Part shown: in pieces, positions 23,921 through 31,210 of the stretch
Position numbering within the stretch: position 1 is the stretch's first letter
Layout of the letters: each line of letters opens with the position of its first letter
Source: an uncultured Pelagibacteraceae bacterium
Lineage (GTDB): Bacteria > Pseudomonadota > Alphaproteobacteria > Pelagibacterales > Pelagibacteraceae
Reading direction: 5' to 3'
Length of the DNA stretch: 60,291 bases
Assembly: GCA_902634485.1 (NCBI GenBank)
Contig: CACPKA010000008.1
Location: 1-60,291, forward strand
Notes under the pieces: generated by a model
The model's database searches: none
What the model saw: the letters and a program-made list of their open reading frames with translations, nothing else
What the model was told of the DNA's origin: nothing
Program-made: the position numbers and the translations under genes

Positions 23921-23938
23921 TTTCAACCTATGCGTCAA
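23910..23938 (-). promoter_or_regulatory. Candidate promoter of the dcw cluster (mraZ)
   Basis: Read on the - strand, TTGACG (23933-23938) is followed by a 17-base spacer and TAATAT (23910-23915), a reasonable sigma-70 pair. Transcription would begin around 23903, about 27 bases before the mraZ ATG. The TGGGN repeats overlap the -10 and the predicted start. The next ten genes and more downstream are packed without gaps, so this may drive much of the cluster. Confidence 0.55.
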
Positions 23939-24039
23939 TGATTATTTTTAAGAGTTTTTATAGGTATTTTTGAATATGTACTGTATGATCCATTATCTAT
24001 TATATTTATAAATCCAACCTATTTTAGAAAATAAAGAAC

Positions 24040-24061
24040 AAAAAAGATTCAATATTGAATC
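24040..24061 (-). terminator. Candidate intrinsic terminator of rnpB
   Basis: On the - strand a perfect 16-base palindrome, GATTCAATATTGAATC (24046-24061), is followed at once by six T residues (24040-24045). This gives a 6-bp stem with a 4-base loop and a U tract. It lies about 48 bases past the 3' end of the RNase P RNA and about 100 bases before the mraZ promoter. The stem is AT-rich and so weaker than classical terminators. Confidence 0.5.
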
Positions 24062-24090
24062 AAATGTAGAACATTTAAAATTATAATTTT
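24062..24090. repeat. Two adjacent short inverted repeats
   Basis: AAATGT-AGA-ACATTT (24062-24076) is directly followed by the perfect palindrome AAAATTATAATTTT (24077-24090) and then four more T. Together with the terminator-like palindrome ending at 24061 this makes three inverted repeats in a row between rnpB and the mraZ promoter. They could be RNA hairpins trimming the rnpB 3' end, or binding sites. In such AT-rich DNA the second one could be chance. Confidence 0.45.
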
Positions 24091-24108
24091 TTTTATGTGG
24101 ATATCTAG

Positions 24109-24464
24109 GCCAGATAAAATATAAGCCGGGTTCTGTCTTTTAAACTTATCATTTATCTAGGCTTTAAGTCTCCTTAAAGCTCAAGCAACCAACCCCGATG
24201 ACTAGCCAAAGACTGCTTTTAGTTTTTACACAATGTCATCTCTACTTGGTCTTGCTCTCAGTGGGGTTTTCCATGCGCTAATTGTTACCAATTTAGCCGG
24301 TGTGCTCTTACCACACCTTTTCACCCTTGCCTTGATAAGGCGGTTTATTTTCTGTGGCACTATCCCTGGGGTCGCCCCCGCCAGTTATTAACTGGCACTG
24401 TGTCTTTGTAGAGCCCGGACTTTCCTCTTTAAAATAAATTAAAGCGATAAGTCTTTTATCTGGC
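24109..24464 (-). ncRNA. rnpB: RNase P RNA (type A)
   Basis: Catalytic RNA of ribonuclease P, which trims tRNA 5' ends. On the - strand the 5' part reads GAGGAAAGTCCGGGCTC (CR-I region) and the 3' part reads AGAACCCGGCTTATA, both diagnostic of bacterial RNase P RNA. The ends were set from helix P1: GCCAGATAAAA at 24464-24454 pairs perfectly with TTTTATCTGGC at 24119-24109. Total length is about 356 nucleotides, normal for type A. It lies 41 bases past the amidase gene on the same strand, and a candidate terminator follows it. Confidence 0.95.
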
Positions 24465-24505
24465 AAGTTCAAATTATTCATTTAATTATGAATTTCAAGC
24501 AAATT

Positions 24506-25249
24506 CTATAAGCTAAAAGTGTTTATTTTATTTGAAATTATTAAACATTCTTGATCAATTATCCCGTTAATTAATTCAGGTCTAAATCTTCTCTGAAAAG
24601 CCTTAATTAATAAAATCTTATATTTATATTTATTTACTTTACTTAATGATTTAGCAGAATATCCAAATTTTTTTAAATTTGTGTGAAATAATTTGATTTC
24701 TTTTGAAGTTATTTTTTTTTTCCTTAAGGTAAAAAGCATATTTTTATTTAAATTATGCCATATACCTATTCTATTATTATATAATTTTTGCCATGGAAAT
24801 TTTTCTCCAGGGTCTTTTTTTCTATCTGGAGAAATGTCTGAATGACCAAGTATATTGTTTTTTTTAATTTTATATTTTTTTATTAGTACTTTTGATAGTT
24901 CAATTATACTTTTAATCTGCTTTTGTGAAAAAAAAGCATAACCGTATTGATGACCAGGATTAGTAATTTCAATGCCTATTGAATTTTTATTTAAGGATTT
25001 ATATTTCTTCCATCTAGATCGTCCAGCATGCCAGGCAACATGTAAATCAGGAACCATTCTTAAAATAATTCCATTTTTTTTTATCAAATAATGAGTACTA
25101 ACCTCAGATTGTATTTTAGTTAACCTCTTAATTGCAACTTTCTCATTTTTCATACCCGTATAATGAAATATTAAAAATTTTATTGATTTTAAGTTCCTCG
25201 GCCTAGTATAAAAGTTTGGTGAATAAAATTCCCTTATTTTTAGCGTCAT
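24506..25249 (-). CDS. N-acetylmuramoyl-L-alanine amidase, AmiD/AmpD type
   Basis: Zinc amidase of the Amidase_2 family that cuts the bond between MurNAc and L-alanine in peptidoglycan or its fragments. Zinc ligands are visible as His29 (FHYTG), His136 (LGHSDISPDRKKDPG) and Asp146, with Glu94 in GIEI. After the catalytic domain, residues about 190-245 form a peptidoglycan-binding-like helical region (AFQRRFRPELINGIID), which fits AmiD better than the shorter AmpD. I see no signal peptide or lipobox, so the location is uncertain and it may act on cytoplasmic muropeptides. Confidence 0.88.
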   Translation of the reverse strand: MTLKIREFYSPNFYTRPRNLKSIKFLIFHYTGMKNEKVAIKRLTKIQSEVSTHYLIKKNGIILRMVPDLHVAWHAGRSRWKKYKSLNKNSIGIEITNPGHQYGYAFFSQKQIKSIIELSKVLIKKYKIKKNNILGHSDISPDRKKDPGEKFPWQKLYNNRIGIWHNLNKNMLFTLRKKKITSKEIKLFHTNLKKFGYSAKSLSKVNKYKYKILLIKAFQRRFRPELINGIIDQECLIISNKINTFSL

Positions 25250-25288
25250 AATACTGTCATTTTTTTGCTTTTTTTATTAAATAACTAA

Positions 25289-25316
25289 TTTACAATGTTG
25301 TAGTATATATTATACA
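25289..25316 (+). promoter_or_regulatory. Candidate promoter of mlaA-mlaC
   Basis: TTTACA (25289-25294), a 16-base spacer and TATACA (25311-25316) lie just before the mlaA ATG at 25323. The predicted start point falls at or next to the ATG, which would give a leaderless or nearly leaderless message. The A/T bias makes chance matches common. Confidence 0.35.
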
Positions 25317-25322
25317 GAAAAA

Positions 25323-26111
25323 ATGAAAAAATTAAGTTTGATATTTTTTTTATCGGTTTTATTATCTATACCAGTATACGCTGGTTCAGATGGTCAACTT
25401 TCATTATCGGAAAAAAATAAGCCTGAAGAAGTCAAAGATTGTTTTGAAAATGTTAATAGAGGAATATTTGCATTTAACCAAGCTTTAGATGCAACTATAT
25501 TTGAGCCTATTGCTAAAGGTTATAGATTTATTCCGTCGCCTATTAGAAGTGGTACAAGCAATGCTTTAAGCAATCTATCAAATTTGGTCTCTGTACCAAA
25601 TAATTTGCTACAAGGTGATATTGAGAATGCTGGTATTAATTCTATAAGGTTTGCGATAAATAGTACAATTGGAATTTTAGGAATTTTTGATCCAGCTGCG
25701 GCTATGGGTTTTGAAAAAAAAGATAAAGAAGATTATGGACAAACTTTAGGTACTTGGGGTGTGGGACCTGGATGTTATTTAGTTCTTCCAATTTTAGGCC
25801 CATCAACAACTAGGGATGCTGTTGGATCGATAGCAAATTTAGTTGGTGGTGACCCATGGTTTAATGTTACTGTTGCTAATGATACTAATTATTTCAATGA
25901 AAGCGACTACTACGCTACAAGAATAACAAATGGTGTTGATTTCAGAGCTAAAAATATAGAGTCTTTTGACAACTTAGAAGAAAATTCAATTGATTTTTAT
26001 GCATCAATAAGAAGTTTATACCTTCAAGACAGACAACAAAAAATTTTAAATTCTCAAACAATTACTGATACTATGGACGATAGTGATTGGGAAGAAATAG
26101 AAACAGATTAA
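25323..26111 (+). CDS. mlaA: MlaA/VacJ family outer membrane lipid-asymmetry protein
   Basis: MlaA sits in the outer membrane and removes misplaced phospholipids from the outer leaflet, passing them to periplasmic MlaC. The 262 residues show the family core: FENVNRGIFAFNQALD, a long helical region, YGQTLGTWGVGPGCYLVLPILGPSTTRDAVG, and a C-terminal acidic tail. The signal peptide ends in VYA-GS (residues 20-21, type I cleavage). There is no lipobox cysteine, unlike typical MlaA lipoproteins. It is followed 15 bases later by mlaC. Confidence 0.93.
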   Translation: MKKLSLIFFLSVLLSIPVYAGSDGQLSLSEKNKPEEVKDCFENVNRGIFAFNQALDATIFEPIAKGYRFIPSPIRSGTSNALSNLSNLVSVPNNLLQGDIENAGINSIRFAINSTIGILGIFDPAAAMGFEKKDKEDYGQTLGTWGVGPGCYLVLPILGPSTTRDAVGSIANLVGGDPWFNVTVANDTNYFNESDYYATRITNGVDFRAKNIESFDNLEENSIDFYASIRSLYLQDRQQKILNSQTITDTMDDSDWEEIETD

Positions 26112-26126
26112 TAAATTAAATCATAA

Positions 26127-26729
26127 ATGAGTTTAAGAAAAAATTTATTAAGTTTTTCTATATTTTTTATAATAATTTTTTTATCTTCAAAAACTGTTTT
26201 TTCAGTCGAACCAGATAAATTTATACAGAATATAGTTGATAAAGCTTCTGCAGTTTTAAAAAATGATCATCCAAAAGAATATAAAATTGAAAAATTAAAA
26301 TCTATAGCAATGGACTCTGTTGATATAAGAGGTATTGGGCTGTATACACTTGGATCTCATAGAAAAAAATTGTCTGATGATCAAAAAAAAAAATATAATG
26401 ATTTATTCAGAGATTATTTTTTAAAAAGCTTTTCAAGCAGACTTAGTGATTATACCGATCCTAAAATAAATGTTATTTCTCAAGAAAAACTAAATGAAAA
26501 ATATACAATTGTATCTAGCATACTAGTTGCTACCGAAAAAACACCTGAAGTTAAAATTGATTGGCGAGTCTACACAAAAAATCCTGAAAAACCTCTGATA
26601 AGAGATTTGATAATTGAGGGACTTAGTTTAGCTAGAACGCAAAAAGAAGAATTTAATTCAGTAATACAGAGTAATAATGGAAACATAAATGCTCTTTTTA
26701 TAAATCTGGAAAATTTTATTAACAATTAA
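26127..26729 (+). CDS. mlaC: Periplasmic phospholipid-binding protein MlaC (Ttg2D)
   Basis: Soluble periplasmic carrier that shuttles phospholipids between outer membrane MlaA and the inner membrane MlaFEDB transporter. The 200 residues start with a signal peptide (LLSFSIFFIIIFLSS, cut near VFS-VE) and show the MlaC pattern: DIRGIGLYTLGSHRKKLSDDQ, YNDLFRDYFLKSF, and VDWRVY-like KIDWRVYTKN followed by RDLIIEGLSLARTQKEEF. The ABC transporter genes mlaFED are not in the window. Confidence 0.92.
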   Translation: MSLRKNLLSFSIFFIIIFLSSKTVFSVEPDKFIQNIVDKASAVLKNDHPKEYKIEKLKSIAMDSVDIRGIGLYTLGSHRKKLSDDQKKKYNDLFRDYFLKSFSSRLSDYTDPKINVISQEKLNEKYTIVSSILVATEKTPEVKIDWRVYTKNPEKPLIRDLIIEGLSLARTQKEEFNSVIQSNNGNINALFINLENFINN

Positions 26730-26730
26730 A

Positions 26731-26807
26731 TGGTGGGCCCGCCAGGACTCGAACCTGGGACCAATACATTATGAGTGTACTGCTCTAACCAACTGAGCTA
26801 CAGGCCC
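26731..26807 (-). tRNA. tRNA with CAU anticodon, probably tRNA-Ile2
   Basis: A complete 77-nucleotide cloverleaf including an encoded CCA. The acceptor stem GGGCCTG pairs with CGGGCCC, the D-loop contains AGTTGGTTA, the anticodon loop is CTCATAA (CAU at 26773-26771) and the T-arm CCAGG-TTCGAGT-CCTGG is canonical. C4-G69 and C5-G68 pairs are present, which are determinants of the lysidine synthetase TilS in E. coli, so this is more likely the AUA-reading tRNA-Ile2 than elongator tRNA-Met. Its CCA end is one base from the convergent mlaC stop. Confidence 0.93.
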
Positions 26808-26860
26808 TAATGAAATATTTAACTTTTACTTTGTTTTTCATTTTCATTCAAGAAAAGATA

Positions 26861-26935
26861 TGGTGGGCCGTGTTGGTTACGCTCCAACTACCCCTGCAAT
26901 GTCAATGCAGTACTCTACTATTGAGCTAACGGCCC
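26861..26935 (-). tRNA. tRNA-Val (GAC) with atypical D- and T-loops
   Basis: A 75-nucleotide cloverleaf with encoded CCA. The acceptor stem GGGCCGT pairs fully with ACGGCCC, the D-stem is GCTC/GAGT, the anticodon stem CTGCA/TGCAG encloses TTGACAT (anticodon GAC, 26903-26901), and the T-stem is GTTGG/CCAAC. The D-loop AATAGTA has 7 bases and lacks the usual GG pair. The T-loop AGCGTAA lacks TTCRA. The canonical D-loop/T-loop elbow contacts are therefore altered. Its 5' end is one base after the rpoD stop. It may be a functional but unusual tRNA or a decaying gene. Confidence 0.8.
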
Positions 26936-26936
26936 T

Positions 26937-28781
26937 TTAGCTCTCTAAGAAACTTTTTAATTGTTTTGACCTACTTGGATGTTTTAGCTTTCTAAGCGCT
27001 TTGGCTTCAATCTGTCTTATTCTTTCTCTAGTTACTGAAAATTGTAGACCAACTTCTTCAAGGGTATGATCGGTATTCATTCCTACTCCAAATCTCATTC
27101 TTAAAACTCTTTCTTCTCTTGGGGTTAAAGTTGATAATATTTTTGTTGTAGCCTCACTTAAATTAGACTTAATTGCTTGCTCAAGTGGTGCAAGCGCTTT
27201 TGTATCTTCAATAAAATCTCCCAAACTACTATCTTCCTCATCGCCTACAGGTTTTTCAAGTGATACAGGTTCCTTTGAAATTTTTAGAACTTTTCTTACT
27301 TTATCAAGTGGCATTCTTAATTTTTTCGATAATTCTTCTGGTGTAGCTTCTCGTCCAAATTCACTTAATATTAATCTTTGTGTTCTTACAATTTTATTTA
27401 TTGTTTCTATCATGTGAACTGGGATTCTAATTGTTCTAGCTTGATCAGCTATAGATCTAGTAATAGCTTGTCTAATCCACCAAGTTGCATAAGTAGAAAA
27501 TTTATAACCCCTTCTATATTCGAATTTATCAACCGCTTTCATAAGCCCTATATTTCCTTCTTGAATTAAATCTAAGAACTGCAGGCCTCTATTAGTATAT
27601 TTTTTTGCAATTGAAATAACTAATCTCAAATTTGCTTCCACCATCTCTTTTTTTGCAATTCTCGATTCTTTTTCTCCTTTTTGAATTCTGCTAACCATTT
27701 TTTTAAAATCAGTGACCGAAATCCCAAGTTTATGGCTTATTTCAATTAATCTTTCTCTAATATTTTTAAATTCAGTTTTATTTTTCTGAAAAAAACTCTT
27801 CCATGTAGAATTGGTATCTAAAAAACTTTTAAGATTTGGATTAATTTCGTTTCCAAGATAAAACTTTATAAATTCACTTCTTGAAATGTTATTGTCTAAA
27901 GCCAATCTTAACAAATTACCTTCTAATGAAATAATTTTTTTATTTTCAATATAATGTTTTTGTACTAAATCTTCTAAAACAGATGGTGATAACTGAAGAG
28001 ATTTTATTTTTTTTAATATTTCTTGAATAATTTTTTGGGAGCTTTTTTCTTTTGTTGAAGAAAAGTTATTAGAATTTAATACACATTGTAATTTTTCTTT
28101 TTGATATTTTATTAGTTTACCATAATCTTTACAAAGTTGTGATACCGTTTGTAAAACTTTTGGTTTAATTTCAGTCTCCATGGCAGCAAGCGTAGGATTG
28201 AATTCATCTTCACTATCCTCATTATTATTTTCATTTGTTTCATCTTGGTTTTCTTTAGAATCACCAGATGATTTTTTTTCTTTGCTCTCTTCTTCAGAAT
28301 TGTCATACTCCATATAATTAGTATCAATATCAATTATTTCTCTAACCAAGATCTCATCTTTTTGAAGTTTGCCATCCCAATCAAAAAATTGTTGAGCAGT
28401 TATTGGGCTTTGCGATAAAGCATTAAGCATAACATCTTTTCCAGCTTCAATTCTTTTAGCAATCGCTATTTCTCCCTCTCTAGATAAAAGTTCTACTCCT
28501 CCCATTTCTCTTAAATACATTCTTATAGGATCATCACTTTTCTCAATGGTTTTCCCTTCTTCTTTTGATGAGCTATCTTTTTTTCTAAGAACTTTAAAAT
28601 CTGATTTTTTTTCTACTAAAGTAATTTTATCATCTAAAATATGAATAAATGCTTGTGAAAGATTTTCTTGGCTAAGATTTCTTTTACCCAAAGATTTGCT
28701 AAGTTCTTCGTAAGTAATGAAACCCCTATGGACACCTCTGCCCATTAATCTTGCAAATGATTTTGTAATTATTCTTTCCAC
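26937..28781 (-). CDS. rpoD: Primary sigma factor RpoD (sigma-70)
   Basis: Housekeeping sigma factor of RNA polymerase. The 614 residues include region 1.1, [12 protein letters not shown] (1.2), an acidic non-conserved region near 150-190 (Glu/Asn/Asp-rich), region 2 with [20 protein letters not shown], region 3, and region 4 with [20 protein letters not shown]. The start is GTG at 28781 because a stop lies a few codons upstream and there is no closer ATG before region 1.1. It follows dnaG in the classical macromolecular synthesis order and runs into tRNA-Val one base past its stop. Confidence 0.97.
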   Translation of the reverse strand: MERIITKSFARLMGRGVHRGFITYEELSKSLGKRNLSQENLSQAFIHILDDKITLVEKKSDFKVLRKKDSSSKEEGKTIEKSDDPIRMYLREMGGVELLSREGEIAIAKRIEAGKDVMLNALSQSPITAQQFFDWDGKLQKDEILVREIIDIDTNYMEYDNSEEESKEKKSSGDSKENQDETNENNNEDSEDEFNPTLAAMETEIKPKVLQTVSQLCKDYGKLIKYQKEKLQCVLNSNNFSSTKEKSSQKIIQEILKKIKSLQLSPSVLEDLVQKHYIENKKIISLEGNLLRLALDNNISRSEFIKFYLGNEINPNLKSFLDTNSTWKSFFQKNKTEFKNIRERLIEISHKLGISVTDFKKMVSRIQKGEKESRIAKKEMVEANLRLVISIAKKYTNRGLQFLDLIQEGNIGLMKAVDKFEYRRGYKFSTYATWWIRQAITRSIADQARTIRIPVHMIETINKIVRTQRLILSEFGREATPEELSKKLRMPLDKVRKVLKISKEPVSLEKPVGDEEDSSLGDFIEDTKALAPLEQAIKSNLSEATTKILSTLTPREERVLRMRFGVGMNTDHTLEEVGLQFSVTRERIRQIEAKALRKLKHPSRSKQLKSFLES

Positions 28782-28848
28782 AGTAATTAAAGTCCGGAAG
28801 ACTTATATAATGCCTTATTTAAAAAAATCTATAAGTAAATTATTTAAT

Positions 28849-30630
28849 TTAGTTGATTTTTTGCAATTTTTTTAACTCTTTAATTTCATTAAAAGTATTT
28901 TCATTAAAATCTTTGGCAAATTTTGATTCTAGCTCCTCTATTCTAAGTTCAAGCTCATAATTTTTTAAATCTCTCTCAATTTCTTGAAGCAAATCAAATA
29001 TCTTTTCATTATCCTCTTTGTAATTATTTAAAATATGCTTAATTGAGGCAAATTTGATGATTCTATCAATCAGTTGCTTATCTATAGATATGTCACTTAT
29101 ACTAAATTTTACACCTTCTTTAAGTTTAGATATCAAGGTATTAAAAACCAATTTATTTTCTTTAGTAAATAATTTAATTTTTTCTATTAAATGAACATTT
29201 TCTTGAAAAATTTCTAAATTGTTAATGATTAAATATAATAAAGAAAATTCTTTTATTTCAATTTGGCTTAAAGATTTACTTTCGTTAAAATATTTTTGCG
29301 TTGATTTTAATGATTTAATTGTTTTTTTTATAAAATATTTTTTATTTGTATTTGTATTTGTATGAGGTGTCAAAGATGATATTTTTTCTAAATAAAACTC
29401 TAAAACATATTTTTTTATATAATTGTCTTTAATACTATTAGCTACTTCTCTTAATTTTTTTTCTAAAGTAGCCATCGAGGAAGGATTTTTATCAGTTTTC
29501 CCGAAGTAATGTTCAAATATAAATTGGTGAATAGAAATTTTATTTTTACTACTAAAATCAATAAAATATTCTCTACCATTGTTATTTACAAAACTATCTG
29601 GATCTTCGTTGTCAGGCAAAAATAAAAACGAAATATTTTTCTCTGGTTGTAATTCTTTAATTGCACTTTCTGCTGCCCTTAAAGCTGCCTTATAACCACT
29701 TTCGTCTCCATCAAAACAAATAACAACATCATGAAAAAATTGATTTAAAATTATAATCTGTTTGTCGGTTAAAGACGTTCCTAAATTTGCTACAACATTT
29801 TCAATTCCATTTTTAGACATACCAACAACATCCATATAACCCTCAACCAAATATACATTGTCTATTTTATTTGAAAATGTTCTTGCAATATCTAAATTAT
29901 ATAAATTTGATCCTTTCTTAAAAAATGAAGTTTCTGGAGAATTAATATATTTAGCCAAATAATTTTTATTTTGAATTATTCTACCTCCTAAACCAATTGG
30001 TTGACCTGAAATGCTATTTATTGGAAAAATTATTCTTTCCCTAAATCTTTCAACACAAACACGTTTTTTTTCATCTAAATAAAAAAGACCAGTTTCAATT
30101 AAAGTTTTTTCATCAAAATCTTTTTTAAATTTTTCATAAAATTTTGAGTCCTTATTTACGTATCCAATTTTAAATTTTTCTACTTCTTTTTTTGAAAGAT
30201 TTCTTTTTTTTAGATATTCTTTTGCTAAATTTGAGCTTTCATTTTTTAAAAGCTCCATATGATAAAATTCTACATATTTACTATAAAATTGTGAATAATT
30301 TTTCCATTCTTTTTCTCTAATTAAATCTTGCTTTGAAAAAGTATATGGTCTCATACCGGCTAAGTTAGCAAGAATTTTTACAGATTCGCCAAATTTTAAA
30401 TTTTGTGTTTTCATAACAAAATCAAAAATGTTTCCATGCTCAGAAGTGCTGAAACAATGAAAAAAACCTTTTTCATCATTTACAGTAAATGATGGTGTTT
30501 TTTCTGTTTTGAAGGGAGACAGACCAACAAATTCTTTACCTCTTTTTTTTAAATTTACAGTTTTAGAAACAACATTTGAAACTTTTAATCTTGTTTTAAT
30601 TTCATCTAAGTATTCTTTTGGATATTTCAT
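28849..30630 (-). CDS. dnaG: DNA primase DnaG
   Basis: Makes RNA primers for replication. The 593 residues show the N-terminal zinc-ribbon-like domain, then the TOPRIM core with VYLVEGYMDVVGM and VICFDGDESGYKAALRA, and a C-terminal helicase-binding domain. The zinc-binding residues of the CHC2 motif are largely replaced: Ser38, Lys41 and Thr62 stand where Cys, His and Cys are expected, and only Cys59 remains (SPFKTEKTPSF and FHCFST). Its ATG overlaps the yqeY stop (ATGA). rpoD follows after 67 bases. Confidence 0.97.
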   Translation of the reverse strand: MKYPKEYLDEIKTRLKVSNVVSKTVNLKKRGKEFVGLSPFKTEKTPSFTVNDEKGFFHCFSTSEHGNIFDFVMKTQNLKFGESVKILANLAGMRPYTFSKQDLIREKEWKNYSQFYSKYVEFYHMELLKNESSNLAKEYLKKRNLSKKEVEKFKIGYVNKDSKFYEKFKKDFDEKTLIETGLFYLDEKKRVCVERFRERIIFPINSISGQPIGLGGRIIQNKNYLAKYINSPETSFFKKGSNLYNLDIARTFSNKIDNVYLVEGYMDVVGMSKNGIENVVANLGTSLTDKQIIILNQFFHDVVICFDGDESGYKAALRAAESAIKELQPEKNISFLFLPDNEDPDSFVNNNGREYFIDFSSKNKISIHQFIFEHYFGKTDKNPSSMATLEKKLREVANSIKDNYIKKYVLEFYLEKISSLTPHTNTNTNKKYFIKKTIKSLKSTQKYFNESKSLSQIEIKEFSLLYLIINNLEIFQENVHLIEKIKLFTKENKLVFNTLISKLKEGVKFSISDISIDKQLIDRIIKFASIKHILNNYKEDNEKIFDLLQEIERDLKNYELELRIEELESKFAKDFNENTFNEIKELKKLQKIN

Positions 30631-31091
30631 TTTTTACTTAAAACTTCCTTTAAATAAGCTCCTGCCTTAGAAAAATCTAAAGTATCAGAATATTCTTTTT
30701 TTAGTAAACCTATGACTTTTCCCATATCTTTTATTGAGGATGCATTTAATTTTTTAATCATCTCATTGCATATTTTTTTAGTTTCTTCTTCTCCTAATTG
30801 TTTAGGTAAAAAAGCAGATATTATTTCATGTTCTTTTTGCTCGATTTCTAATAAATCCTGCCTATTATTTTTTTTATATATTTCAATTGATTCGTCTCTT
30901 TGTTTTATCATTTTTTTTAAAAGTTTTTTAATGTCTCCATCATCAGTTTCTTTTTTATTTGGACCAGATCGATTTGCTATTTCTATGTCTTTTATTGAAG
31001 ATAAAATTAACCTATAGGTTGATATTTGAGCCTTATCTTTAGATTTTAAGGAATTATTATAATTTGACTCAATTTTTTCTTTTAAAGACAT
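30627..31091 (-). CDS. GatB/YqeY domain protein
   Basis: A 154-residue YqeY-family protein: LKEKIESNYNNSLKSKDK at the start, LRLILSSIK-like TYRLILSSIKDIEIA, and the C-terminal FLPKQLGEEETKKIC and KDMGKVIGLLKKEY motifs. This domain resembles the tail domain of GatB, the amidotransferase subunit that binds tRNA, but the stand-alone protein has no settled function. The gene starts the yqeY-dnaG-rpoD operon, a common alphaproteobacterial order next to carA, which lies divergently here. Confidence 0.92.
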   Translation of the reverse strand: MSLKEKIESNYNNSLKSKDKAQISTYRLILSSIKDIEIANRSGPNKKETDDGDIKKLLKKMIKQRDESIEIYKKNNRQDLLEIEQKEHEIISAFLPKQLGEEETKKICNEMIKKLNASSIKDMGKVIGLLKKEYSDTLDFSKAGAYLKEVLSKK

Positions 31092-31210
31092 TTTTTTAAT
31101 CTACTGCAAAGATAAAATTCTTCAAAAGAAAAATTTTTTTATTTTTTTTCACATCAAGTGTTGCGGTAATTAAGGTTTTATTGTATTAACCTTTAACTCA
31201 TGAGTTGTAA

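Noticed and set aside
24077..24094. AAAATTATAATTTT plus T-run as a + strand terminator
   Set aside because: No + strand gene ends upstream of it, and the stem is entirely A/T.
31092..31210. Possible riboswitch or leader upstream of carA
   Set aside because: The 119 bases are A/T-rich with poly-T runs and no conserved helix or attenuator-like peptide beyond the short ATG-TGA frame.
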